A DNA stretch of 64,000 nucleotides from Rugalucina vietnamica (GCA_964017185.1 OZ024870.1:56422312-56486311); one strand, 5' to 3'; positions 45,635 to 59,089 are shown, counted from the stretch's first letter. Translations and numbers: made by a program. Notes: a model not told the origin generated them from the sequence alone.

Positions 45635-48175
45635 GTTCTGGTGTGTCAGGTACAGGTCATTAATCTTCTTGGCGATTGTCTGTTTTCTCGTGTGTTTTTT
45701 TCGCCCACAATCATCAGCTAAGGCAATGTCGGAGAAATGAGCCGCCGCATGGGAAAACCTGGGGAAACCAACAATCTGCATATACGATAGGCAGTAACTG
45801 TGAAGCTGTTCAGTGCCTTTGTTTTCGCTACAAGGATAGTGCAGTTCCTCTACTTTCTAAAACCAAAATTTCCAGCTTCTAGCCGTCTTCTGTGCTTTTA
45901 CCGATTGCTTTGTGTCAAGCCTGTTCTGAAACCACATTGTTGATTTTCTCATGAGGCGGCTCATTTATTCTAAGCACACTGGTCCCCACTGTAATGACCA
46001 TTGTATCCGTACTTTTAAAATAAATAGAACCATAATAAATATTCCATATGCAGTTTGCTAATTCTATATGCACACAGGACGCTGACCAGACAACAAATAC
46101 ATTTATGTTTTATGTACTAACGCTCTTTGCAGTGTTCCATAAAACGCAATATAGTTCAATCAGATCCCGCATCTTGTGTCGTAACTAACGATCTGTCGGC
46201 TTTGAAGGGAAGTTGATCAAATTTGTCATGGTAATCTTGGGATATTGAGGTAGGAACTCATATATTCTCATTAGTGTGGACTCTGTCACTCCATGAAGTT
46301 ATTCGGAATTTGTGTGTCAGAGCTATCGCTGTGCTTATATGTAGCGGTGTTCTATATATGAATATGCTCAGATTTCAAACTCGGCAGTTGGTGAAATTTG
46401 AAAGTGTAGTGCAGTAAGTAACTCAGCCTTGGTGGTTGAGCATGCTTTACCACTGACGGAGTTGAGCTGTTACTCGATTCGACTCATGCTACATTTGGTG
46501 GCAGTGGTGGGATGATGACAACTGCCAGACCAGCGTTGTCTTACCCAGGCCGAGACTTGATGAGGTACTGTATGTTTTTCCATTGACAAGAAGTGGTTTA
46601 TCTTCATTTTACTACTGTTTATTGCGCCTGCCTCTCTGTCGTGCTCTTTGCCTTTCGTTCCTGTTAAAACGTAGCCGGATGACTACCTTGTAGGGAAAGA
46701 GCTTGTCATTCTGCTCTTCGAGTGTGTTGTCGGAAAATGTTTTGTCGTGTTTTATGTATTTTCTTTCCTAGCTGGTGTCTATGTTGGGACTTTAAATTTA
46801 ATTGCATCGATTGCCAATCCCTATATTCTTACTTAACTAGATAATTCAGGCTTAGATTAGCAAAGCCTGTAATTTATTCTGCTAATATGAACTGGATAAA
46901 TGTTAGTCAGCTGAATGGCGCATGAACAGAGGCCAGGGCGTAGCGGTGACATATGTTTGTGTGCTAACCTTACTTTTTAGCGTTTTAGGCTCCATAAAAT
47001 ATGAGCCTTCGCCGGCATAACAAAACCGGATTAAGCCTACATGTATGTGAAAACAATTACGCAGATCAACTGTGCAGTAACGCTCCATATAGCATTAGTG
47101 TAAATCCCGTCTCGACATTACTGACAAGTTGCTGACTGTGATGTACCTTATACAACTTCTTTTAAATGCAACAGGCATTTTAAAACACTCTTAGCAGAGT
47201 ATTTTCTTTAAACATTATTTATAGTACTTCATTTACACAGAAAACTCAAAGAACTTGTACACGCGTTCTTGAATGCGCGGATGTCGGTGTTACATGCATG
47301 TCATCAAACGTGGTGAGGAAACTCAGAGTAAGTCTTAAATTACAAAATCCTTGCCAAAGCTAGAAATAGACCGAAATCGCACATGGACGAAGACGCATGT
47401 TGTATATATTTGTATAAGGAAAAGTCAGTCTATCCAAATAGTTACGTCATCTGTCTAAAACATAGGCATATTAACTGTCAGAAAAATGAAACTTAGACGT
47501 AAATGTACCAAATTACTTGTACCGTTTGTACCGTTTGTTTTATAAGAAATATAGTCACAGACAGATGTCTTTTCGGTACTCGAAACCAGTTTACATCGAA
47601 CCTCTAGTTATTGCAAACTTATAGATGCGGCCACTTGATTCAGGCAAAACGTAAACGGAAGTGCCATAGGAGTGCGGTATTCGAAATGACGCAAATAACT
47701 AGTGAACCTATAGGAAGCTTAAAACCCAGCAGAATTCCGAGATACCAAATAATTGCTACTATTTTCCTTCAATTTTGACTCAAGTTCTATAAATATATTT
47801 GGCAAAGTTGGACGCGTCGAGCAACCATCTCAAATCATTGCCTTGGCGAGATACTGTATACATGTATGTAAGAGGTCGAAGGATCAGATTATTTTAGTTT
47901 CCCCCTTATCCCGCGTTCAAAAAAGTAATTTGAGAGTTTAGGCATGAAAAAAATTGAGCGTTGTCATTCCCGATCCGGTTCTGAATGTGCACCTACGAGT
48001 AAAATAGACTATACAGACCTGTTGTACAATCATTAAACAGACTATTGCAATTATGATTATCATGACGACAAGCTTTTAAATGACATACATGTAGTATCTT
48101 TGTATGACATAGAGACAATATTCGGAGATGTTTTCTCGGAAATTTGAATACGGAAATTCTGTAATGACCACTGCA

Positions 48176-48390
48176 TCACGATAACATGTCCGTAAATGTA
48201 TATCCCCTTATACCCCACTTTAGTAAAACTGGAATACTACATGGGGTATGCATTGTTTTTTTTGTTGTTTTTTTTTTGTTAGCCAAACATAGATTGCGAG
48301 GCGGTTCTAACGTGTACCCATAATCAATCTTCAAAAGTATCAACATTTTTCTGATGAAATTTTCAATGTTTACAGTTGAAAAAAAAAGGG
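48176..48390. mobile_element. Family D element, diverged copy
   Basis: Begins 'cacgataacatgtccgtaaa', has 'acatagattgcgaggcggtt' and 'ctaacgtgtacccataatc', and ends near 'tttacagttgaaaa'. The turn is shortened. Confidence 0.65.
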
Positions 48391-48963
48391 TACCACTGAA
48401 ATTGAGATTAACGTGATACTGGCCACAAGGGTAATATTGTTCGGTTTGAAAAGTGCTCCCTAATCTAAATCGCTCTTACATTGCCAGAATATCGCTTGCA
48501 AATTGGTTTACGAGTCAGACCTCCTGCAAAGATGTGATAAAAGGCTTTTGATCTCTGCATAATCGGTACCAGCATGGTTCATAGAAATCAATAATTAACA
48601 CAGAACAATTACTTCTGTAGAAGCCACGTCTTTATAATTCATTACGCACACACACGCAATTTCTTATCTTGTTATTTCAGCTTACAACATCTTATTAATA
48701 TTTGATAAATCTCTGCTCAGAAATGCTTATTAGTACATTCTTTGTGAAATGTCACACATTTTATTATATTTTTCTGAGTTTATAGTAATTATGACAATTA
48801 GGAAAAGACGCCTTCCTGAGAGATATGCAGAAAAAATAAGCAGACAGGTTAACTGTAGATGTGAAATGAGTCAAAGAAAACACAACATACGACTATATTA
48901 TATACTTAGTCATGAAATATAGAGAAATATTTATCAAATATTACATATATTCGAAATGATATA

Positions 48964-49016
48964 TTTTCACATGTGAAAAAAAGTTATATTTTATATTTTC
49001 ACATGTGAAAATATAA
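48964..49016. repeat. Two copies of the palindrome ttttcacatgtgaaaa
   Basis: The 16-bp perfect palindrome occurs at 48964-48979 and 48996-49011. The second lies inside a longer perfect palindrome at 48991-49016. The centre, cacatgtg, is E-box-like. Confidence 0.85.
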
Positions 49017-49494
49017 CATTTTTGGATTGCCTCTACTAACTACACGCCACTTCAGAATTTCAAAACCTACATGTACATGTACATGTATATATTACTTCCA
49101 TATTTATGAACAAAAACATGCATAATTATGTTTTTGCTGAAATGATTGAACTCAACATTGTATACTATAAAAAGAAAACTCAAACTCGTGAAGTTAAAAT
49201 ATGTTTATTTCATATAAGCATTTTTCAATTCACTCGTGAAATGAAAGTAGATGTACGTACATGTAAGAAAAGCCAAGAGATATGCATGATAAGAGTTACT
49301 GTAGGAAATGCATACAGGTTGTAAAGAAAACTTATTTTAATATTCAAGAGAACATTTGATTATCCTCAATTTATTTCAGAATAAATACAAAGTAGCATGC
49401 AAGTGCAATTACAATCAATCCATACATGTACGAAAACATGCAATATACAGCCTGCGAGATATTTTAGAGATGCAAGCACAGAAAATTTATTGTT

Positions 49495-49785
49495 GAAAAC
49501 TTTGATAGTTTTCTTATTTTTTTTTTCAACACAGATTGTGGGTACACGTTAGAATCGCCTCGACGAGGCGATTCTAACGAGTACCCACAATCTATGTTTT
49601 GAAGCTAGAATAAGAAAATAGGGATATACTTCTCAGTTAACCCCTGTTTTACTATATAACAGCGGGTTTTGAAGTGGTATACATTCCACGGACTGATAAG
49701 AAAATATGAGCAATTCGCTGATCATTTTTTCGATGAAATTTTCAAGTTTTACTGATGAAAACCTTCGCTGTATACTGCATAGGGA
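49495..49785. mobile_element. Family D palindromic element with perfect central arms
   Basis: 'gattgtgggtacacgttaga' and 'ctaacgagtacccacaatct' flank 'atcgcctcgacgaggcgat', a perfect palindrome at the turn. The outer right arm ends 'tatactgcatagggaagttt'. Confidence 0.8.
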
Positions 49786-50699
49786 AGTTTTCATAATGCG
49801 TAATTAAGTTCAGAGTTTCGAGATTAAACTATCGATATAGTGACCCGATATTGGCTGCATCTACGCATGCTCCTGCCTCCAGTATAAGATATTGGACTAC
49901 CCGCCGGTGGCAAAGCCAGTTACGGAGAACACTCTTACGATATTATAACTTACAAATTCATTATATTGGTGCCTAACATTGCATTATACTGTTGAGATAC
50001 AAAACGAAATAATTTCTTTCGAGGAGACTTGTTATATAAGTGCATTAAATACTTATCAGTTTGGAGCTGCAATACAAAGTTGTTGGATTCAAGGTATTGT
50101 TTAAATTTATGCTCTAGTGCTTGGAAATAATCTTATACTTTAATAGATGTACGTGTATGTAAGAAAAGCGAAGGGATGTGTATGATAAGAGTAACTGTAT
50201 GAAATGCATACAGGTTGTAAAGAAAACTAGTTTCAATGTTTTATTGTAGAAAATATAACTGGTCAAAAATTTATATTCAAATTAAAGTAGTTTTCTTAGC
50301 AGAACTTGATCTTAAAACTCAAAATGAAAAATTTTCTCTTCAAAATAGTCTAAGTACCTTTGCAATAGTTTCCATATATCATAGTGTAAGACGTCCAAAT
50401 TCCAACTCGAATGTAATTGCGACACCAAAGCACACAGAATGTACTCTTCCTTTGCCTTACTTTGGAGAATGTCTCAAAGTTATTGACTGCAAGAAATTTA
50501 AAACAGCAACATTTCTATCCATGGAGATCGCTGTGCAAATTTGGATTTGCCGAAAACCATTTTTTAATATAAGCTCAAATATTACCATCGTGGGCAAGTT
50601 TAAATCTCTTACGGCCAGTGTTTGCCGAAACATACCGAGGAATTCTGTATAACAATGCAAATGAAGAGTACCTTCTGGGTCCTTTAGGATTTTCATGAA
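49786..50699. other. Low-repeat interval with a 138-codon frame
   Basis: Holds a plus-strand frame at 50236-50652 (138 codons), the longest outside the LINE. Its composition is Asn/Ile/Ser-rich, with several Cys in the second half. No signal peptide or known motif is evident. An overlapping minus-strand frame (50457-50696) is comparable in quality, so neither is convincing as a gene. Confidence 0.35.
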
Positions 50700-50940
50700 A
50701 TTTCATTAACTCATACATGCCGGGTGTCCTTTTTAAAAAAATGGGACATAGGCAAACAGTGTAGTTCCAGTTATGACGCTGCTGAACGCGGCGTCCAATC
50801 TGGGGCTATTCTTTTTGCTAAGAGAATTTTCATCAAAGATTTATATGAAAAATTTAAAATCACTCCTAATGTCCCTAGAAATGAAAATAGACTCACCCAA
50901 ATGATAATAATGCTAAAATCCATTCATTAAGAATGGGTTA
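50700..50940 (+). repeat. Family H repeat, copy 1
   Basis: Shares 'gcggcgtccaatctggggct', 'attctttttgctaagag' and 'aaaatcactcctaatg' with the reverse complement of 59160-59430. A plus-strand frame of 68 codons is readable (DAAERGVQSGAILFAKRIF) and its counterpart exists in the other copy with a stop. It is a dispersed repeat rather than a host gene. Confidence 0.65.
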
Positions 50941-51350
50941 AGCTCGAATGTAAAACTGATTTAAGTTAGGTAAAGCATTGGATGTCCTATCTAAAAATAT
51001 TGCAGTAGTGCTTAGGATACTTTGAGGATATAATGTTAAATGATTGAAAACGGGCTGTCATTAACCGTTGCGATTTCTCATTATCATGACTTCGATATAA
51101 TAATATTTTTTTTTCATACGAGCGTATGCATATGATTTCGTAAATCCTTAGGACAAATGATATACGGGTATTACATTTTTTTCCGAGAATTTATAATCAT
51201 TAAACATTACCAAATGCGATCTCGCTTGCGAAATCGCAACAAATACATGTAGTTAAATGCTCCGACTTATAGAAAATAAAGAAACTATATTTAATTCACA
51301 ATCGCGACTTACATTTTTCAGACAGTTTCTAACCCTTAACAAATTAAAAA
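50941..51350. other. No recognised feature
   Basis: AT-rich sequence between family H and family A, with no frame of note. Confidence 0.45.
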
Positions 51351-51355
51351 AGTAC

Positions 51356-52155
51356 AAGTAGGCAAAGATCAGGAAAAAGCGCAATCAGAAAAAGACTCCC
51401 ACTCCAAAAACCAAGGTGGGAAAAAACCAAACTAACAATCAGGTACTTATACCATGAAAACATTTCGTAAGCCGAATGAGCAGCTATTTTCCCAATAGGT
51501 GGCCACTCAGTTACCTTAACTTAACTAAAAATATGCAAACATACATAAGGCGCCAACAGCACAAAAATATTTTAAACACCAAGACATAAAACAAAAAGAA
51601 CCACCACAGAAGTATCGACTTGGAACGATCAGTAACACAAAGTTACTGGCGGGTTTAAATCGATTTTACACGGCCGTAACCTCACCCTCAGCTTCTGCAG
51701 TGGTTCATAACATTTAGTTAGTTCTTCGGTCCTCGTGGTGAATCTCTAACTAGTGAATGAATCATCAAGAACAAACAAATAAATCATGATAAACATCCTG
51801 ATGAATCAAAAACCAGGACTCACAGATTCAGTAAGCTGCCCGACGATGGAGATCCCTGGGCGCCAAATAACTTACTAACTCCGGAGCTAAAGAAAAAACA
51901 TCAGTTGGACCCCGGTGGGCCAAGCAACAGACAAGAAGCTCCGGCCCCAACCAACTAAAATGAATAGCTTTAAGTCGGGGCCATCATAGGGTCTGACGCC
52001 CGACCCACCGGCGTGCAATTAAAGAAGGCAGCATAGTTATCAACCGTGATTGGGTTAAAACTAAGCATGCAGACTGTCGCATAACATTCAAGTTATAACC
52101 TATACGTCTGTAACGTGTTATGATTTTTCTAAACTGAAAAGAAAAATCTCCTTAT
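51356..52155 (-). mobile_element. Family A retroelement 3' fragment with broken coding tail
   Basis: Minus strand: it enters near 52155 within the coding tail (FRKIITRYRRIGYNLNVMRQ readable), then shifts frame at about 52065 relative to the copy at 62306-62683 through loss of one base. The untranslated tail runs to 'tttgcctacttgtac' at 51356. About 800 bp. Confidence 0.75.
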
Positions 52156-52321
52156 CCTAAAAAACAACAACTTTTTTCAATGCTGACCTATTATTAAATG
52201 AATAGAAATGTGAAAATGGTTTTAGCTTGAAGCTCTCTTTAATATGATTGTCATTTGCGTTTTTCGGTTGCTCCAAAATGCTGATAAGTCTACGCAACTT
52301 AATTTACAGTGAGTGAGTGCA

Positions 52322-52659
52322 TTATGAAAACGTGTCCATGCAATATACAAATATTGTTTTCAGCCGTAAAAACTGAAAATTTCATTCATTTTTTTTTGTT
52401 ATTTGGAACAGATGTAAAAATTGAAATAATTCAGTTAAGAAAGTTTGATCGCTTTCCTGCTTTTGCTCAAAACATCGATTGTGGGTAAACATTAGAACTG
52501 CCTTGGCGAGAACGTTAGAATCTCCATTTCGGGGCGGTACCCACAATAACATGTAATGTTGTGGATCAAAATGAAAACAAAATATGTACACATGTATATG
52601 TATACCCCGGTACAACCCAGCTTTGTGGTGTATAAGGGGGTATATATTACAATGGCATA
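52322..52659. mobile_element. Family D element, diverged copy
   Basis: 'gattgtgggtaaacattaga', an enlarged turn with 'tggcgagaacgttagaatct', 'ggtacccacaata' and 'tataccccggtacaaccc'. The ends are eroded. Confidence 0.6.
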
Positions 52660-53329
52660 TTATCGTGATGAAAAAGCTTTGCTTTGGTTTAGAAACGCAA
52701 GGATGCTAAATTTTTGACGGGTAGTTTTAACTTTCTGACATACATGTATTTACATAATAAATGGCTGTTTGAACTAACAATGTATTCACTTTAAGCAGAC
52801 GTACTTTGTTCTCCATACTCATGCTGGTTATCAGTTTGAAAACAGTAAGAAGCAATAAAGAACCTGTTTATATTCTCGTTTCACTGATACCGTTATCTCT
52901 TGTGTACATCTTCCAAGAATGGATAAGAGTTTTTCAACAAAACTTAAACTAACGAAGATTTAGTATCAAATAATAGGCCTAACTATTTCTTCGTAGTGTT
53001 CTCTAAGTCGGTCTATCTAACACTTACTTGATGTTAAACGGTATATAGACGTAATCAAAACGTAGACAAAGGAGCATGTAACTGCAAAGTGATTTTGATA
53101 TGTTCATTTTCATTTTCTCACTTATACTGATGTACTTCAATTATTCATTTTTGAAAATATAGATTACTAGTTACTGCTTCAGAACCAAATTTTGGATCTA
53201 TGTGTATCTACAATTACTAATCATTAATATATTCAAAAACAGCAACTTGCACATATATTGCATTTTGCACATAGTCTCATTTTGATAAAAGTTTTATTTA
53301 AAATTCTCTTTCATTTTTAAATTGTAATT

Positions 53330-54300
53330 CATTGCCAATTTCGCATTTGTATTTACATGTATGTGTGCATCTACATGTAATATATGGCTAAACCTCCTAA
53401 AGTTCTCGTTTTAGTGACTCTGGTTTTGGTAAAATATATTATATGCACCTCTTTCATTTTCTTTATGTTTAAGACGTAAATGCAGAGAATGCCTTCCATA
53501 TGAACTTTTCATCGTTTCACAGACGACAGGTTTTGGAAAACGTTTGCAATTATTGCACCAAATACCGACAAAGCCTCCATTAATAACGCTAAAATACCAC
53601 TTCATAAGACTCACTTCATGCTCGAGAATGTCACTTTATATTGCAGTCTGTCTGCTGGGCTCTGTGATAAGCTCTAAGCTTAACTTAGTAATTGTTTTGC
53701 TATGAATCACAGACCATCTTAGCATTTAAACGAGCATTTAAGCCTGACCAAAATGAAAAACAACAAGTAAATTCAGAGAATAACAGTCCACCGCCTTGAT
53801 TTTTAGTCACACTCATTTAATCTGAGAATAATGTATATCCAAACCACATGCGCAACTTAAAACTATGGCCATAACACATGTCCATAACGTGACATCAGTA
53901 ACTTTCAAAAGAATAAATAAGAAAACTGTAGGTGTTGCGCATTGACCTTGTCAAAATGCCCGAAAAATGACTTCAAAGTGTGTCATTAGTTAACCTGAGG
54001 ATTATATTCAAACCACATGCACAGTTTCAAAAGAATCGGAGGAGTTGCGCACACAAGGTAAATACTACTTTAGGGGGGCGGAAGTACGGACATACATGTA
54101 TGGAAGGACGGACGAACGGACGGACGGAAAGCCGAAAACTATGTCCTTCTTTTCTTCGAAAAGGCGGGGAACAAAACTGTTTTGAAGAAAACGAATTACA
54201 GAAATTCGAACAATCATAGACATGTACAACTGAATATCATGTTACATTAAGCCTGTCATCTTTATAACCCGACACTCTAAAAGGTGAAGAGTATTCTGCT
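53330..54300. other. Interval present only in F copy 1
   Basis: About 0.97 kb lies between positions that adjoin in F copy 2 (near 60500). It contains a ggac-type run (about 54106-54128) followed by 'aaaggcggggaacaaaac', resembling the end of a dispersed repeat. It is either an insertion here or a deletion in the other copy. Confidence 0.55.
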
Positions 54301-54405
54301 AGACCCGCTACTCAAATTTGAATTAGAGTGCACTTGTGACCGTCCGTCAGTAATTGTTTCGTTTCCGCTCTCTGGCTTTAGTATTTTGTCCATTTTTTTC
54401 AAACT

Positions 54406-55518
54406 TCGTAAGGTAAGGTTTGGGATTGTAGTCCTTGATTTCTGTAAAAATTGGCTTCCAATTAATTTGTACCTTTGGTTTTTCTTTTATACAAAAAGAG
54501 CATTATGGTTTTGTAGAAATATTTGTATTTGTTTAAAAAATACTGTATTCTATAATTTTATAATTATATATATTATAGAAAGAAATGGTGAAATATATAT
54601 TATAGAAAGAAGACACTGATGATTACAAGGTCATTTTCTATCCCAATTTCAGCCTCATGTTATACACCACCAATTTGCTTTTTATCTTTGTATTGCTCGA
54701 TACTTATCAATCTGTTATCATACAAGATTCGCGATTTCCTATTCTCTCTTGAGTTTGAGCTGCAGAGCAAAACATCTTACCAATTGAGGTTGCTCCAATA
54801 TTGAGTACATGCATATGCCCAGTTTTGTATAGGGTCACTGACGAAGGTTCATTACCTGAAATTGTACAATATGGCACATCTTCTCGCTTTAAATATTTTA
54901 CTGCTTCCAAAGGATCTAACAATTATTTTTATTCATTTGGTGGAAGCGGTGGGGTGAGTAAGTCTTAAATTACAAAATTCTTGCCAAAGCAAGAAAAAAC
55001 CGAAATCGCACATGGACGAAGACGCATGTTGTATATATTTGTATAAGGAAAAGTCAATCTATCCAATAGTTACGTCATCTGTCTAAAACATAGGCATATT
55101 AACTGTCGTAAGGTAAGGTTTGGGATTGTAGTCCTTGATTTCTGTAAAAATTGGCTTCCAATTAATTTGTACCTTTGGTTTTTCTTTTATACAAAAAGAG
55201 CATTATGGTTTTGTAGAAATATTTGTATTTGTTTAAAAAATACTGTATTCTATAATTTTATAATTATATATATTATAGAAAGAAATGGTGAAATATATAT
55301 TATAGAAAGAAGACACTGATGATTACAAGGTCATTTTCTATCCCAATTTCAGCCTCATGTTATACACCACCAATTTGCTTTTTATCTTTGTATTGCTCGA
55401 TACTTATCAATCTGTTATCATACAAGATTCGCGATTTCCTATTCTCTCTTGAGTTTGAGCTGCAGAGCAAAACATCTTACCAATTGAGGTTGCTCCAATA
55501 TTGAGTACATGCATATGC
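54406..55518 (+). repeat. 413-bp direct duplication separated by 287 bp
   Basis: 54406-54818 and 55106-55518 appear identical (offset exactly 700). The 287-bp spacer joins two foreign pieces: a reversed copy of the 'gatcctttggaagcagt' family (54840-54920) and a piece of block C (54951-55105, matching 47335-47490). F copy 2 has the 413-bp part once. Confidence 0.9.
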
Positions 55519-55653
55519 ATGTCCTAGCCTGGACTTAGGATCACTCAAACCACTGAGTTAAGTGGTTAGCAAACAAATGGTCTTAATTTTCATCATGCGA
55601 ACAATGAAGAAAATGATCGGACTTTGATGATACACACACAGGCAAAGTCATCT

Positions 55654-56245
55654 TTTTGGCCCACCGGGGTCCAACTGGTGTTTTCATTTTGCTCCGGAGT
55701 TAGAAGATTATTCGGCGCCCAGGGATCTCCATCGTCGGGCAGCTTACTCAATCTGTGAGTCCTAGTTTTTGATTCATCAGGATGTTTATCATGATTTATT
55801 TGTTTGTTCTTGATGATTCATTGACTAGTTAGAGATTTACCACGAGGACCGAAGAACTAACTAAATGTTATTAACCACTGTAGAAGCTGAGGGTGAGGTT
55901 ATGCCCATGGATGTAAAACCGGTTTAAGCCCGCCAGTAACTGTGTGTTACTGATCGTTCCAAGGCGATACTTCTGTGGTGGATCTTTTTGTTTTATGTCT
56001 TGGTGTTAAAAGTTTTTGTGCTGTTGGCGCCTAATGTATGTTTTCATATTTTAGTTAAGTTAAGGTAACTGAGTAGCCACGTATTGGGAAAATAGCTGCT
56101 CATTCGGCTTACGATATGTTTTCATGGTACATGTATAAGTACCTGATTGTTAGTTTGGTTTTTTTCCACCTCGGTTTTTGGAGTGGGATTCTTTTTCTGC
56201 TTGCGCCTTTTCCTGATCTTTGCCTACTTGTACCTTTTCATCCCA
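55654..56245 (+). mobile_element. Family A tail, truncated just 5' of the stop-proximal region
   Basis: Starts 'ggcccaccggggtccaactg' and ends 'tttgcctacttgtacctttt'. About 590 bp, very similar to 3370-3955. It is inserted in F copy 1; F copy 2 lacks it. Confidence 0.8.
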
Positions 56246-56321
56246 AACCAACACATTGTCCACTAGACGGGCGGCTTATTAGAACTAAATCAACACTTCA
56301 GAACTAAGCTGAAGACTAAGC

Positions 56322-56496
56322 TGAAGGTAACTGAGTGGCCACCTATTGGGAAAATAGCTGCTCATTCAGCTTACGATATGTTTCATGGTATAAGTACCTG
56401 ACTGTTAGTTTGGTTTTTTTCCCACCTCGGTTTTTGGAGTGGGAATCTTTTTCTGATTGCGCCTTTTCCTGATCTTTGCCTACTTGTACCTTTTTG
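56322..56496 (+). mobile_element. Family A tail, about 175 bp
   Basis: Starts 'gaaggtaactgagtggccac' and ends 'tttgcctacttgtacctttt'. The empty site in F copy 2 is near 61213 ('gctgaagaattttgtaagc'). Confidence 0.82.
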
Positions 56497-57967
56497 TAAG
56501 CATAATAGTAGAAATCGATTAACAAGTGGCGGAAGTTCGCAACATCATCACGAGGCAGTGAAGAAGAACAGAACCAGAATTGATATCTAGTAATCAAAAT
56601 GCCAATTTGTATCTTTTCACTTGATGCTTTATTTGTTGCTTCAACAGTAGACAGATGGCCATACGGAGTGCTTTAAGGCGAGAACTGTGTTAATGTACGT
56701 GTACATCAAATATGTGTACCAAGTAACTCCCGTCGAGAATTTCGGTTTATCGATTTATTCGGTTTAAATGCTACGAATGCGACAGTCCTTACCAGCAAAA
56801 TGAGCACCAGCTCTCGATAGAATAACTCGACTCTGTATAATGATAGCGCTAATTGCTTTCAACGCCATTCAGCAAAGGCGCGAATATATCCAGATCAACT
56901 CGCTAATTGGCTCAATTCTGACGAACGCACGGACATATCTGACATAGCAGTCACTTCTATATCGATCTAATGTCACATTAACCCGAGATCTATACGTACA
57001 TACATGTACATTGTTTATGTACTGAAAAAAAGAAGCTAATCACGCGACAATGATTGATTAACTCAAAACTTTGACGTTACTGAGTTTTCTGCAGCTATGA
57101 TCGGTGCAACATCGACAGCTTCAACACGTCCGACAATTCTTTATGGAAATTTAGCCATTTTCAACGACCATTCTGCAGTTGCTTTGATTCGATTATAGCA
57201 GTGTCATTAAAAATTGAGATTAATTACTGGTATACTTTTCCGGAAGACTACTGATTGCTTTCACATAACATTTAATGTTATTCATGTTTTCACCCAGCAA
57301 TACAACAAACACACAAACAAGAACAATGTTTTGGTCCTGAACTAGGCTTAAATTAATCCGAAAGACAGAGGAAATTTTACTGCAAGACAAATCTTTTTTT
57401 TTCACTAAAGAAAGCAGGGCGAAAGTGCGGGTTGGAAAGAAACGCTCATCTTGCCAAACGTCTTGTATAGAACGCCATTAACAATTTATTAGGTTTCACC
57501 TCGACCTTGCCATGAGAAAACTGGATATTCTAATCGCATTAACCATGCGTAAATAAGCTGTGATTACCCTGAAGACGATCGATGCATTAAGCTTCGTTTC
57601 GTTAAAACTACACGGAATCTTTTTTTTCATGTCCTATAGTCTATTTTGAATAGATACAAAGCAGCTATGAAACTTACAATCCAGGTGGTGTCTGGCCTGG
57701 AGAATGTTTTATTTTCATGGTGTTACTCATTTGTTTCAACTCTCATTTTATATTGCTTACTGTCTGGCAATATATCCATACTAAGTTTGAAGCTTTAACA
57801 TAATTACATATACATTGTAAGTGAAGAATGTCGACAGCCTATGACCTCTAACCAACTCGGTGCGTTTACCATCGCAATACAAGAAACACATACACAACTG
57901 TACATGTGACTTAAGGTTTTTCATGAACTTAATGTTGAGCAAGTTTTGCTTTAACTTTTGGCTGCTT

Positions 57968-58068
57968 TTACCTGATTGTTAGTTTGGTTTTTTCCCACCT
58001 CGGTTTTTGGAGTGGGAATCTTTTTCTGATTGCGCCTTTTCCTGATCTTTGCCTACTTGTACCTTTTT
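57968..58068 (+). mobile_element. Family A tail, about 100 bp
   Basis: Starts 'acctgattgttagtttggtt' and ends 'tttgcctacttgtacctttt'. A further step in the truncation series with the same 3' end. Confidence 0.82.
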
Positions 58069-59067
58069 ACACGATCTATAGCAATATTCTTAAAGAGCGT
58101 ATGAAATCACGTCAGATAGGTGTATTTTGTAACAAATGTGGGTTTCTTTGAGAGCAGTAAATCCTTTTCAAAGGTAGCACCAAAGCAGACAATATTTTTG
58201 TCAATCATTTCGATAAACTTTGAAATATACGTGAATTTGTGTTCAAAAATAGTTTTGTAGCTTCTGATATCTGCTTCCCCTAAGAAGATACGATTTAAGT
58301 GCCGTTTGATCGCTTTCTTCATGTAATAACACGGAATTAAAGACTGGATAATTTATACCTTGCTGCATAAAATATTGCATATCAAACTTCTAGCAAATGA
58401 AGATTCGGACAAAAGTACATTATCATGGTTGATAGTACAGAAAGTTGAAAATATGCATAATGTTCGTTTAGGAAAAATTGGGGGTTCCTGACGAACGTTT
58501 GCCTCCGTAGTCTTGTAATAGGCTTTCAGTCTTTGGTAAACGGCTGTATTTCACTCCATTCGAAGGGGTTAACCTTAATCAATGTAATTATTTATCGATG
58601 GTTTTATGTTTCGGCTAACTTGAAGAGTTTACTTGTTCATGGGCATTGCTACCATTTAGTTTGTTTCAAACATAGGTGAGTCTATCCAGCTGTTCCATAT
58701 GCAATAGTTACTGACCCGGTTCTAGTTTCACGCAGTCAGTTATCTAGATGCTCGTTATCGCTGTATTCCTGGATACATATCATTCTGTAATCAGACAAGA
58801 ATTTTGATTTCTTCCTCTCTCTATTTTTTTTGCATTTCACCAACATTTTAATGTTATTCTGAAGCATTTGCAATTATAATATTTTTGTTGATGCCGTTGA
58901 GATAGGCATTACATCTCACGACAAACAGCTATAGATCATCTCGTACGGAGTACGGACCTCCGGATGAGTCGTATCCAAGAGAATGTAGTTCATGAAGTAT
59001 TGTAGACAACCAAAATAATGAACACACAAAAAAACAAAAAAACACAAAAAACGTGACATTTTATTTA

Positions 59068-59089
59068 CAAAAAAAAAAAAAAAAAAAAA
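59068..59089 (+). repeat. Poly(A) tract
   Basis: About 22 A in a row, followed by 'tgtacttaaac'. Confidence 0.9.

Larger units (their letters stand above)
45780..49490 (+). repeat. Block C, copy 3 (reference for empty sites)
   Basis: The least interrupted C copy. 45790-46090 matches 17480-17767, 46120-46365 matches 22501-22775, 46366-46600 matches 28486-28730, 47100-47930 matches 29080-29660, and 48450-48900 matches 29970-30660. It gives the empty sites for the LINE and for the A tail of copy 1. A D element lies at 48176-48390. Confidence 0.72.
52660..57200 (+). repeat. Block F, copy 1
   Basis: Parallels 59880-63370 in order: 'ggtttagaaacgca' (52687; 59893), 'caatggataagag'-type stretch (52918; 60122), 'ttgataaaagttttatttaa' (53283; 60464), 'gtccgtcagtaattg'-type stretch (54344; 60522), 'accactgagttaagtggtta' (55549; 61020), 'agtagaaatcgattaacaag' (56509; 61230) and 'caattctgacgaacgcac' (56915; 63013). 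It differs by the extra interval 53330-54300, a 700-bp tandem event and two A insertions. Confidence 0.75.

Noticed and set aside
50236..50652. Host gene of 138 codons
   Set aside because: No motif, no exon context, and an overlapping opposite-strand frame of similar quality; kept only as a low-confidence note.
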